Below, in pieces: positions 15,008 through 22,793 of a DNA stretch of 41,548 nucleotides. Numbering within the stretch: position 1 is the first letter of the stretch; the number at the start of each line of letters is the position of its first letter. A program made the translations under genes and the position numbers. The stretch comes from Myxococcales bacterium (GTDB taxonomy: Bacteria > Myxococcota_A > UBA9042), in NCBI GenBank assembly GCA_947499075.1, contig CANMNA010000012.1, forward strand, positions 1 through 41,548, read 5' to 3'. The notes under the pieces were generated by a model. That model did not search any database. It was not told the origin of the DNA and saw only the letters and a program-made list of their open reading frames with translations.

Positions 15008-15112
15008 GACCCCTGCGACCCCTGCGGTCGGCCGCGGCCGCGGCCTCCAGAACCAGGCTCCAAATTCGCGTTGGTAACCCAACGCGAATTAGGGATCTGG
15101 GGTACTAGTACT
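15008..15112 (+). repeat. Dispersed palindromic repeat, copy 2
   Basis: AATTCGCGTTGG (15063-15074), loop TAAC and CCAACGCGAATT (15079-15090) form a perfect 12-bp stem. The flanks match copy 1 at 12024-12128 in the opposite orientation. Just upstream is a short tandem of CCCCTGCGA units (15001-15025), and just downstream the small palindrome GTACTAGTAC. Confidence 0.75.
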
Positions 15113-15166
15113 CCGTTACAGGGATTTCGATCAGTGGACTGTCTCCGTTGCATGGACCTCTGTGGC

Positions 15167-15188
15167 GGGCGGGCGCGGAGGCCCGCCC
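15167..15188. repeat. GC-rich hairpin
   Basis: GGGCGGGC (15167-15174), loop GCGGAG and GCCCGCCC (15181-15188) form a perfect stem. The wider sequence resembles a short repeat (GTAGGGGCGGGC...GCCCGCC) that I know to be common in intergenic DNA of several bacterial phyla. It ends about 30 bases before the dehydrogenase start. Confidence 0.6.
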
Positions 15189-15219
15189 CTACCCGGACCA
15201 TGGCAACCGGTCAAAACCG

Positions 15220-16446
15220 GTGAAACGAGGGACTAGGCTGCTGGCGGGGCTGCTGGCGGCGCTGCTGGCGGCGCTGGTGCTTTTGGCCTGGCAGTGGCCG
15301 ACGGTCGAGCAGACCCTGCTCGATGTGACCACGTTTCGGCCACCCGAGCCGCCGCCGCCGGTGTGGCCGCAGCTGCCAGTGCGACTGGTCAAGCTGGCCG
15401 ACGATTTTACCCAAATCACCGACTTGCAGCCGTTGCCGCCGCCGTTTGCCGGCGATCTGTGGGTGGTGCTGCAAAAACCGGGCGATGCCTTTGTGTTCAA
15501 CCCGGCGACGGGCGCCCGCAAGCTGCTGCTGCACAAAGACGTGGCGACAAGCTCCGAGGAGGGGCTGCTCGGGCTGGCGTTTGATCCCAAGTTCTCAGAA
15601 AACCGCCAATTTTACACCAACAGCGTGGTCACCGAGCGCGATCAGGACAAGACCAGCATCGACCTTTGGCAGCTGCCCGCCGACCCGTTTGCAGGCAATC
15701 AGGCGATCTGGATTCGGCGCATCCTGCAGTTCGATCAGCCCTACGCCAACCACAACGCCGGACAATTGACGTTTGGGCCCGACGGCTTGCTGTACATCGG
15801 TACCGGCGACGGCGGCTCGGGCGGCGATCCGCACGGCAATGGTCAAAACCGCAAAACGTGGTTGGGCAAGATGCTGCGCATCGATGTCAGCCACAGCAGC
15901 GCAACCAGCCCGTACAGCGTGCCGGCCGACAATCCGTTTGTCACCGATAGCACCACGCTGCCTGAGATCTGGGCGCTAGGCCTGCGCAACCCATGGCGCT
16001 ACAGCTTCGACAGCGAGGGTCGGCTGTGGGTGACCGATGTCGGCCAGAACCGCTATGACGAAATCGACATCGTGCGCAAGGGCGACAACTTGGGATGGAA
16101 TGTCCGCGAGGCCCGGCACTGCTTTGAGCCGGCGCAGGGATGTGCCAGCCAAGGATTCGCCGACCCGTACTGGCAGGGCAGCCACCCGCCGCACATCGCC
16201 GCCATCGGGGGCTACGTCTACGAAGGCCATGCGATCGCGGCATTGCGCGGCAAATTCGTGTTCGGCGACTTTGGCGTCGGCCGCTTGTTTGCCATCGACG
16301 GCAGCGCGCCAGCCGGCAAGCAACCGCAGATGTACTGGCTGTGCGCCCATCGGTTGGCGGTCACCACCTTTGGCCGCGGCCGCGATGGCGAGCTGCTCGT
16401 GGGCGACCTCAATGGCACGATTTGGCGCGTCGCCGCCGATCTGTAG
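15220..16446 (+). CDS. PQQ-dependent sugar (glucose/sorbosone-type) dehydrogenase
   Basis: A 408-aa six-bladed beta-propeller oxidoreductase of the soluble aldose dehydrogenase type, expected to oxidise sugars with PQQ on the outer face of the membrane. The GTG start at 15220 directly precedes a membrane anchor or signal (LLAGLLAALLAALVLLAW). Family hallmarks are EEGLLGLAFDPKFSENRQFY, NHNAGQLTFGPDGLLYIGTG with the catalytic-region His, GLRNPWRYSFD, DVGQNRYDEID, NLGWN and GGYVYEG. There is a cysteine pair in HCFEPAQGC. No PQQ-synthesis genes are in the window, so cofactor use is inferred from the family. It converges with the Cys-rich lipoprotein gene. Confidence 0.88.
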   Translation: MKRGTRLLAGLLAALLAALVLLAWQWPTVEQTLLDVTTFRPPEPPPPVWPQLPVRLVKLADDFTQITDLQPLPPPFAGDLWVVLQKPGDAFVFNPATGARKLLLHKDVATSSEEGLLGLAFDPKFSENRQFYTNSVVTERDQDKTSIDLWQLPADPFAGNQAIWIRRILQFDQPYANHNAGQLTFGPDGLLYIGTGDGGSGGDPHGNGQNRKTWLGKMLRIDVSHSSATSPYSVPADNPFVTDSTTLPEIWALGLRNPWRYSFDSEGRLWVTDVGQNRYDEIDIVRKGDNLGWNVREARHCFEPAQGCASQGFADPYWQGSHPPHIAAIGGYVYEGHAIAALRGKFVFGDFGVGRLFAIDGSAPAGKQPQMYWLCAHRLAVTTFGRGRDGELLVGDLNGTIWRVAADL

Positions 16447-16499
16447 CAACGCACCCTTTGCTCAACTGCCCTTTGTTCAACTGCCGATTCTGTCAGCGA

Positions 16500-18980
16500 T
16501 TAGGGCAGCTCATCGGCGCCGATGTCGGGCGCAAGCCCCCGCGGTTGACCGTCAATGTCAGTGGTGACCGTCGGCAATGCCACCGCCTTGGCCAGACACG
16601 GCGAGCCGGGCTGCAAGTGCAAGTCAAACGGCCCGACTGCGTTGACGAGCTTGGGCTCGGCCAAAACGTCAGTCGGCGTCGCAGTGTAGCCAGCGGTGAC
16701 TTTGAGACCCAGGCAATTGTTGCCCGCGACGCTGACCGGCGTGCCGCTGACAAACGGAAGGGCGTTGGTGGTCGAGAGCACCGCGTTGTTGCGCACGTCT
16801 AGGCCTGGACCGGTGACTGAGCCCGCGATGCCGCGCAGGGCGGTGCCGGTCAAGACAACGGTGTTGTAGACAAATTGCCCGGCGTTGACGAATGTACCGC
16901 CGCTGTAGAACTCGACCGCGCCATCGGACTCGATGACAAAGAAGTTGTTGGCGATCAGCAGGTCCTTCCACCCGGCACCGCCGCGCAAATTCAAGGCATC
17001 CATGCCCTTGATGCCCGTAAACGTGTTGCCGATGATGCGCATCCCGGTCAAGCTGCCGTTGCGGGTCGAAATCGCGCCTTGGGTGTGAAAGGCCGCGGTG
17101 GGCGCCAAGTTGACGAAGCGGCATCCTTGGATCGTCAGCGCGTCGATCGTCGCCGTGGTCGACTGCTGGATGTAGATGCCGCCGATGTAGCTGGTGGTGG
17201 CCCATGCCGCGGGGCCAAAGTCGTGGATGTTCAGGGTCGATAGCGTGATGTGGTGCTGGCCGCCAGGGGACTGGAACACCACGGGACCACTGTACGAGCC
17301 GCCGATCTTGTTCTCGACCAGCGTGCCGTCGATGTCGAAACCGTGCAGCGTCAAGTACGCAGCGTTGGCGTTGATGCGGATCACGCCGCCATAGCTGCCA
17401 GCGCCCGTGCTGCCGGCGAGCTTGACCAAGGCGCCCGGAGCGCATTGAAATTTAACAGTATTTTGAGAAGACGTGCCAGCGACCGGGCCGAACTCAAAGC
17501 CCGCCTGCTTGTAGGTGCCCGCAGCGACGGTAAAGGTGGTCGGGCCCTTGATGCCGCACTTGGCCATCGCGGCGTTGGCGTCGGTAAAGCTGACGAAATC
17601 GCCGCCAGTCGCCGCAATCTTGTAGTCGCCGGACAGCGCGGATCCAGTGCCAGCGCCGGTGCAGGTGGCGTTGCAGGCGTCGCAGGGCATGACGTTGCCG
17701 TCGTCGCAGGTCTCGCCGCTCTCGATGACGCCATTGCCGCAGACCTTGCCACCGCAGGTGCCGGCAGTGCAGGTGCCGCCGGGGCAGGCCACGCCATTGG
17801 TGACCACCGTCGACTTGCATCCGGTCGTCACTACGCAGGTGTCGGTGGTGCACGGGTTCTTGTCGTCGCAGATGGTGGCGGGGCCGGGTTTGCAGGCGCT
17901 AGCGGCACAGACGTCGCCCACGGTGCAGGCATTGTTGTCGGTGCAGGCCACGGTGCTGGCCGCAAATGTGCATCCCGATGCCGCGCTGCAGGTGTCGGTG
18001 GTGCAGGGGTTCTTGTCGTCGCAGACTTGGCCCGCGCCGGGTTTGCACACGCCAAGCGCACACTTGTCGCCCTGGGTGCAGTCGCTGCCGTCGCTGCAGG
18101 GCGCCGTATTGGGGGCAAACAGGCAACCGTTGGCAGGCTGGCAGCTGTCGCTGGTGCACGGGTTGGTGTCGTCGCAGGTGGTGGCGGTGCCGGGCAAGCA
18201 TACGCCGGCCTTGCAGGTGTCGCCGATGGTGCACAAGTTGCCGTCTTCGCAGCCATCGCCGGTGTTGGGCACCGAAGAGCATCCCTTGACCGGATCGCAG
18301 CTGTTGTCCTGACAGGCGCCGGCGCCGCCGCACGGTTTGGCGCTGCCGGGCAGGCATTGGCCGTTGACGCACACGTCGTCTTCGGTGCACGGGTTGCCGT
18401 CCTCGCATACGCCCGGTACCACCATGTTCAGGCACTTGCCGCCCACGCAGTTGTCGAACGAGCACGGGTCGCCGTCTTTGCACATGCCGGGCACGGTCTC
18501 GTCGGTCTCGCCGTCGCAGTCGTCGTCCTTGTTGTTGCACAGCTCGGGCTTGGGGATGCAGGTTGCGCTGTCCGTGGTGGTGTCTGGCTGGGTTGTATCT
18601 GGCGGCGCGGTGTCCGGTTGGAGCGTGTCTGGCGGGAATGTATCTGGCTGTGCCGTATCAGGTTGGCCAACATCTGGCTTGGGCGCGTCCGCCTTGGCCC
18701 CATCGGCAACTGCGGCGTCGCCAGCCGGTGTGTCAGTGGCTGCCGTATCCGGCGCGCTGGCGTCCGCGGAGTCCGCCTCCCCACTGACGCTGTCGATACT
18801 AGCGGTGTCTGCCTTGGTCCCGTCCGGGCTGCCATCGGGCGTGCTGCCCAATTCCATTGCGCCCGCGCCCCCAAACGGGCTGCTGTCGCTCGCAACCAAG
18901 CCGGTGCCCGGCGCGCCGCTACCCAAGCATCCCGCGTTGCCTATCGTCAGCCACCCGACTATGGCCCACCGTCGTAGCAT
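16500..18980 (-). CDS. Large Cys-rich surface lipoprotein with C-terminal beta-helix
   Basis: An 826-aa predicted lipoprotein. The start at 18980 gives MLRRWAIVGWLTIGNAGC (lipidated Cys18) with AGGGTG upstream. Residues about 30-140 are an Asp/Ala/Thr/Pro linker with repeated QPDT/PPDT units. A MopE-like metal-binding motif, CNNKDDDCDGETDE, follows. Then come about eight Cys-rich modules of the CDDKNPCTTDTC / CTxGDxCxxGxCxPG type and a DUF4215-like segment (CGNGVIESGETCDDGN). From about 470 to the end the sequence reads as a right-handed parallel beta-helix (short Asn/Gly-rich coils such as LTIQGCRFVNL and MRIIGNTFTGI). The stalk-like linker and disulfide-rich modules suggest a surface protein held away from the outer membrane. 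Its ligand is unknown. Confidence 0.85.
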   Translation of the reverse strand: MLRRWAIVGWLTIGNAGCLGSGAPGTGLVASDSSPFGGAGAMELGSTPDGSPDGTKADTASIDSVSGEADSADASAPDTAATDTPAGDAAVADGAKADAPKPDVGQPDTAQPDTFPPDTLQPDTAPPDTTQPDTTTDSATCIPKPELCNNKDDDCDGETDETVPGMCKDGDPCSFDNCVGGKCLNMVVPGVCEDGNPCTEDDVCVNGQCLPGSAKPCGGAGACQDNSCDPVKGCSSVPNTGDGCEDGNLCTIGDTCKAGVCLPGTATTCDDTNPCTSDSCQPANGCLFAPNTAPCSDGSDCTQGDKCALGVCKPGAGQVCDDKNPCTTDTCSAASGCTFAASTVACTDNNACTVGDVCAASACKPGPATICDDKNPCTTDTCVVTTGCKSTVVTNGVACPGGTCTAGTCGGKVCGNGVIESGETCDDGNVMPCDACNATCTGAGTGSALSGDYKIAATGGDFVSFTDANAAMAKCGIKGPTTFTVAAGTYKQAGFEFGPVAGTSSQNTVKFQCAPGALVKLAGSTGAGSYGGVIRINANAAYLTLHGFDIDGTLVENKIGGSYSGPVVFQSPGGQHHITLSTLNIHDFGPAAWATTSYIGGIYIQQSTTATIDALTIQGCRFVNLAPTAAFHTQGAISTRNGSLTGMRIIGNTFTGIKGMDALNLRGGAGWKDLLIANNFFVIESDGAVEFYSGGTFVNAGQFVYNTVVLTGTALRGIAGSVTGPGLDVRNNAVLSTTNALPFVSGTPVSVAGNNCLGLKVTAGYTATPTDVLAEPKLVNAVGPFDLHLQPGSPCLAKAVALPTVTTDIDGQPRGLAPDIGADELP

Positions 18981-19097
18981 CGTCACCCTAGCGCAGCGCA
19001 TGAGCGGTCTGCTGCTAGCTAGCGTAGCCAAATCTTGGCACAACTTGCAAGCTTGGCCGCACGCGACCGAGCCAATCCGCATTCCATTGTCCCGCGC

Positions 19098-19237
19098 TTA
19101 GGGCTCCAGCACGAATTACTCGATCACTTGCCGCAAAGAAGGAGCGGCGAGTCGACTTGCAAAGTCGCGCGCTTGCGACCCACTCAGCCAGCAAATGGGC
19201 CACCGACAAAATCGACTTGATTTTGCCGGTGCCCTTA
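19098..19237 (-). mobile_element. 134-bp MITE-like repeat, copy 2, flanked by TTA
   Basis: The core 19101-19234 is identical to 87-220 except for one visible base (GCGCGC for GCGAGC). It carries the same imperfect terminal repeats (GGGCTCCAGCA / GGGCACCGGCA) and TTA on both sides. On the minus strand the TTA at 19235-19237 forms the TAA stop that ends the truncated transposase frame, mirroring copy 1 at the aminopeptidase stop. Confidence 0.75.
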
Positions 19238-20237
19238 GTTGTAACACATCCGCTTGTGGTGCGTCTCAAAGTAGCGCTTCGCTTTGGGGCCTTCCTCTGC
19301 GGCTTTGCCTCTCAATTTCAGGTTGCCCAGCCGATGAATCACGTTGGAAACGCGGCCCTCGCGTAGGTCGGTCAGCAGGCCTGTGACCCATGTGCGGCAA
19401 TTCTTCTTCTGTTCTGGCGTGTGACCGCCGTGAACTGCCCGGCCTGCCGCCCACAGATGGGTCATGTCGTGATAGAAATCGAGCAGTTGCACGACACGGC
19501 GCTCACGCGTAGGGCTGATGAGCTCGTCGCACATTTCCCAGCTTCCAGCACCGCCATCGACGATGAACACGACTTCTTCTGCGGTGTAGACGCCAGCATC
19601 GACCATGGCCCTGTGCACCAGCTTGCGCCACTCGTCGAGCGTTCCGACGTGCGCCACGATGTGTCGCCGCAGAAACTGGCTCAATCTTCTCTGGAGCGGT
19701 TGTTCGAATTTGCTACAGTGTTTCAGTGTGTTGCATTTCCGCTGCGACCAGTTGGTCGCCGATGTCTCTGGCCATGCCGCCAGCGAGCTGCGTGCTGACT
19801 GCGAAGCCAAAACATTTCTCAAACAACGACATGGCCTTGGCGTTGGGCAGCAACGTCGTCAGCAGCGTGACCATACTGCCGAACTCGTCGCTGTGGCCAG
19901 CGAGCCGCTGCTTGAGGTTGAGTGATCTATCTATTCGATATTGTGAGCATTTGCAGGCTACACAGGACCACGCCCTCCGTTTGTAGTGCCGCAGTCCGAG
20001 CAGCGTGTAGCGGGTGATCGGGCGCCGACTGCGAGTTTGGGCGAGCGGACGGTGGCAAATTGGGCACGGCGGTGAGGGTTTACGCCGATCGAACTGGCCA
20101 TCGCGGTGGGGGATGACGGCCTGGATTATCGAAAGGCCGAGGTTTCGGAGTAACGGCAGGAAAATCAGTACCATGGCAGTCAAAGTTGGTGCAGCGACGA
20201 CGTCGCGTGCGGCAGCGTCCAGCATCGAATGCAGCAC
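19235..20237 (-). pseudogene. ISKra4-like transposase, frameshifted and truncated
   Basis: Two overlapping frames make one broken transposase. The upstream frame (20237 to 19713) has a zinc-binding region CPICHRPL...CVACKCSQ and the helix LKQRLAGHSDEFGSMVTLL. The downstream frame (from about 19760 to 19235) has the catalytic-type segment VVFIVDGGAGSWEM and LLDFYHDMTHLW, ending GPKAKRYFETHHKRMCYN. Intact family members continue with a GSG..E motif and an RLK..GMRW-type tail, which are absent here. The two frames are offset by one base in the overlap 19713-19822, where no classic slippery run is evident, so a decay mutation is likelier than programmed frameshifting. The family name is recalled from motifs. 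Confidence 0.75.
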
Positions 20238-20262
20238 GGAAACGTCCAGTAGTGGTTTTGGG

Positions 20263-20291
20263 TTGACGCGGCTGGACTTGATCGTTACAGT
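20263..20291 (+). promoter_or_regulatory. Sigma-70-type promoter of the lipoprotein cluster
   Basis: TTGACG (20263-20268), a 17-base spacer and TACAGT (20286-20291) match the housekeeping consensus at 5 of 6 and 4 of 6 positions. The predicted start is near 20298, and the 5' leader begins with a hairpin, GCCTGC-N5-GCAGGC (20303-20319). The promoter lies just outside the transposase remnant. Confidence 0.5.
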
Positions 20292-20385
20292 CGGGAGGTT
20301 GTGCCTGCTTGTGGCAGGCGTAACTGTGATCTGCTGCCACTCAATGAGGCAGTACCGCCCGATCGACGTTTCTCAGGAGCCAACA

Positions 20386-22746
20386 ATGACTCGCCTTTCC
20401 CCTTCGCAATTCGTGGTCGGAGCCCTTGTCGCGGCAACGTTGGGTTGCACCAGCACGGGGACCACCGGACCCGGCGGCACCAACACAGTCGGACCAGGTG
20501 GTACCACCACCGCCAACTTGACGTGCTTGCTGCCCCCAGCGATCGGCGGCACAGTGCTGGAGTGCTCCGCCAAGGCGCAGTTCTTGCTATTGACGGACGG
20601 CAACAAGCAGCTTGGCAACCCGGGTACGGTGCCGATGGCGGTCGGAGCTGTTCAGACCGGCAAGACCGCCGACGCCGACATCGGGCTTAAAAACCTGCAG
20701 GCGACGATCACAGCGGCCGGTTTGACGATTGAGTCGGTTCGATTGAAGGGTTACGAGAAGGGCTCGGCCGACGAACTCGATGACACGCCGGCGTTGGAGT
20801 GCTGGAACAAAGACGCCACCAAACGCTGTGCCGACATGGACAAGGCGTGGCGGACCGTCATTCCGGGCGGCATGGCGTTGGGTGCCAACCAGACGATCTT
20901 GGAGACGATCAAGATTCGCTACACCCGCTTGGACGCCAAGGATCGCTCAGCGACCTTGGAGATCACGTTGGGCGGCATCGACCCCAAGAATCCGGCCGAC
21001 AAAGTCGTCAAGCTCAACGTCAAGACCGTGCAAGGCAAGCCCAAGCTCACGCTGGCGCCGGCAGACGGCCTGCAGTGGCCGTACGTGCAGCCCAACAAGT
21101 GCGAAGCCAAGAAGTACTCGATCCTGAACTCCGGTGACAGCCTGTTGGTGATCACCCAGATCAAGGTCAATGAGATCGACCCGTCGTTTGTGGTTAAGCT
21201 GGTCGATCCGGCCGATCTGGACACCGCCGAACATCCGGGCGGCAAGCCGTGGACCTTGCCCAAGCCGCTGGAGATCGCGGTCAGCGGTCAGGCCGAATTT
21301 GAAGTCAAGTTCTGCCCCAAAGATGACAAGAAGAAAGGCGGCGTCATCAAGTTCGATACCAACGACAGCAACCCGCCGGCCATGCCGGTCTCGGCCAACA
21401 GCGCGGTGCCGTGCATTCAGCTGGTTCCGGCCAACAAGTACCAGTTTGGCGGCGTGATGCCCGGCTCGCAGCCCGGCGAAGCGCTCGTCACGATCAAGAA
21501 CTGCGGCTCGGTGGAGTTGGCAGTGACCAGCATCGACTTCGTGGCCGGCGAGACCCAGTCTAGCGAATTCACCATTGACCAGTCGCCGCTTGGGCCCAAG
21601 ATGAGCGCAAAGCCTCCGGTCAGCGAGGCCAACCCGCTCAAGCTGCCGGTCGCGGGCCAAGCGGATTTCAAAGTCAGCTACGCGCCGGCCGACATTACGC
21701 CGGAGGGCACGCCACCCGACATCGCGGTGGTTCAGGTGAAGTCCAACGCCTTTATTGAGCCCAAGCTGACGCTGGAAGGCGTGGGCGTCAAGGAGACCTG
21801 CCCGGTCGCGCAAGTGGTCATCACCGAAGGCGAGCAAGTCGTGCCACAGACAACCATCCACTTGATCGGCGCCAAGTCGTACGCGCCCGGCGGCGGCACC
21901 ATCAAGAAGTTCAAATGGACGGTCAAGCAGCCGGCGGGGTCCAATCAATCGCTGGTGCCCAACGCCGCGCTGGCCAACCCGACCTTTTTGGCCAATGCGG
22001 CCGGCGAGTACCAGTTTTGCCTAGAAGTGTGGGACGGCAACGACGCCAAGTCATGCGTGCCGGCCTGCAAGGATGTGCTGGTTATCCCCAACAACGCGCT
22101 GCACATCGAGCTGCTGTGGGATACGCCCAGCGATCCGGACCAGACCGACAGCGGTCCTGCCGCTGGCGCCGACCTCGACATGCACTTTGCCCACCCGCTG
22201 GCGGCAACTCTGGACTTGGACTGTGACACCGCGGCCGATCCGTGGTTCTCCAACCCGTGGGACACCTTCTGGTTCAATGCGGCGCCCGAGTGGGGCAACG
22301 CGGCGTTTACCAAGGACAATCCAACACTGGACTTGGACGACACCGACGGCGCGGGTCCCGAGAACTTGAACTTGGTCGATCCGGAGGGCAGCGTCGAAGA
22401 GGCCGTTCAGTACTCCGTGGGCGTGCACTACTGGAACGACCACGGCTATGGCACGTCGTATGCGACGGTCTCGATCTACATCCAAGGCGGTCTGGCACTG
22501 CAGTTCACCAAGGTCAAGATGGATCCGCTGGATATGTGGTACGTGGGCAAGGTCAACTGGCCCAACACCGCGTCCGGTGGTGGCAAGAAGGTGTTTGAGA
22601 CTTGCTACCAGGGCGGCTACTCGTGCCCGGCCAAGAAGAACCTGATGTGGCAACCCAAGGGCGACTGGTGCATGACCAAGTGCTATGTCAACAAGTCGTT
22701 TGTTGGCACGGTTGGCGGAGCGGCCACCGGCAAGTGCACGCCATAG
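20386..22746 (+). CDS. Tandem lipoprotein paralogue A (ASH/Ig-like, PKD-like and Asp-rich C-terminal domain)
   Basis: A 786-aa predicted lipoprotein. The ATG at 20386 has AGGAG six bases upstream and gives MTRLSPSQFVVGALVAATLGC (Cys21). A Gly/Thr/Pro stretch follows the lipid anchor. The body contains successive ASH/choice-of-anchor-D-like Ig modules (for example YQFGGVMPGSQPGEALVTIK, then NCGSVELAVTSIDF). A PKD-like module follows, with KKFKWTVKQPAGSNQS and AGEYQFCLEVWDG. A distinctive C-terminal domain starts at about 570: ELLWDTPSDPDQTDSG, GADLDMHFAHPLA, LDLDDTDGAGPENLN and YSVGVHYWNDHGYG. Asp-rich turns suggest Ca2+ binding (inference). Its function is unknown; a surface adhesion or scaffold role is plausible. 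The next gene, B, begins 47 bases later. Confidence 0.85.
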   Translation: MTRLSPSQFVVGALVAATLGCTSTGTTGPGGTNTVGPGGTTTANLTCLLPPAIGGTVLECSAKAQFLLLTDGNKQLGNPGTVPMAVGAVQTGKTADADIGLKNLQATITAAGLTIESVRLKGYEKGSADELDDTPALECWNKDATKRCADMDKAWRTVIPGGMALGANQTILETIKIRYTRLDAKDRSATLEITLGGIDPKNPADKVVKLNVKTVQGKPKLTLAPADGLQWPYVQPNKCEAKKYSILNSGDSLLVITQIKVNEIDPSFVVKLVDPADLDTAEHPGGKPWTLPKPLEIAVSGQAEFEVKFCPKDDKKKGGVIKFDTNDSNPPAMPVSANSAVPCIQLVPANKYQFGGVMPGSQPGEALVTIKNCGSVELAVTSIDFVAGETQSSEFTIDQSPLGPKMSAKPPVSEANPLKLPVAGQADFKVSYAPADITPEGTPPDIAVVQVKSNAFIEPKLTLEGVGVKETCPVAQVVITEGEQVVPQTTIHLIGAKSYAPGGGTIKKFKWTVKQPAGSNQSLVPNAALANPTFLANAAGEYQFCLEVWDGNDAKSCVPACKDVLVIPNNALHIELLWDTPSDPDQTDSGPAAGADLDMHFAHPLAATLDLDCDTAADPWFSNPWDTFWFNAAPEWGNAAFTKDNPTLDLDDTDGAGPENLNLVDPEGSVEEAVQYSVGVHYWNDHGYGTSYATVSIYIQGGLALQFTKVKMDPLDMWYVGKVNWPNTASGGGKKVFETCYQGGYSCPAKKNLMWQPKGDWCMTKCYVNKSFVGTVGGAATGKCTP

Positions 22747-22793
22747 CCGGGAAGCGCAACGCTTGCGACGTTGGGCAACCGACGGGGACAACC

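Noticed and set aside
17250..18977. 575-aa plus-strand open frame of Ala/Val/Gly composition
   Set aside because: It is the antisense of the Cys-rich lipoprotein gene, whose lipobox, Cys periodicity and DUF4215-like motif make the minus strand the coding one.
19036..19047. TGGCAC followed by TTGCA, resembling a sigma-54 promoter
   Set aside because: The GG and GC are 8 bases apart instead of 10, which sigma-54 does not tolerate.
19713..19822. Programmed frameshift joining the two transposase frames
   Set aside because: The overlap has no A-rich slippery run with a stimulatory hairpin, and the protein is also truncated at its C-terminus, so decay is the simpler reading.
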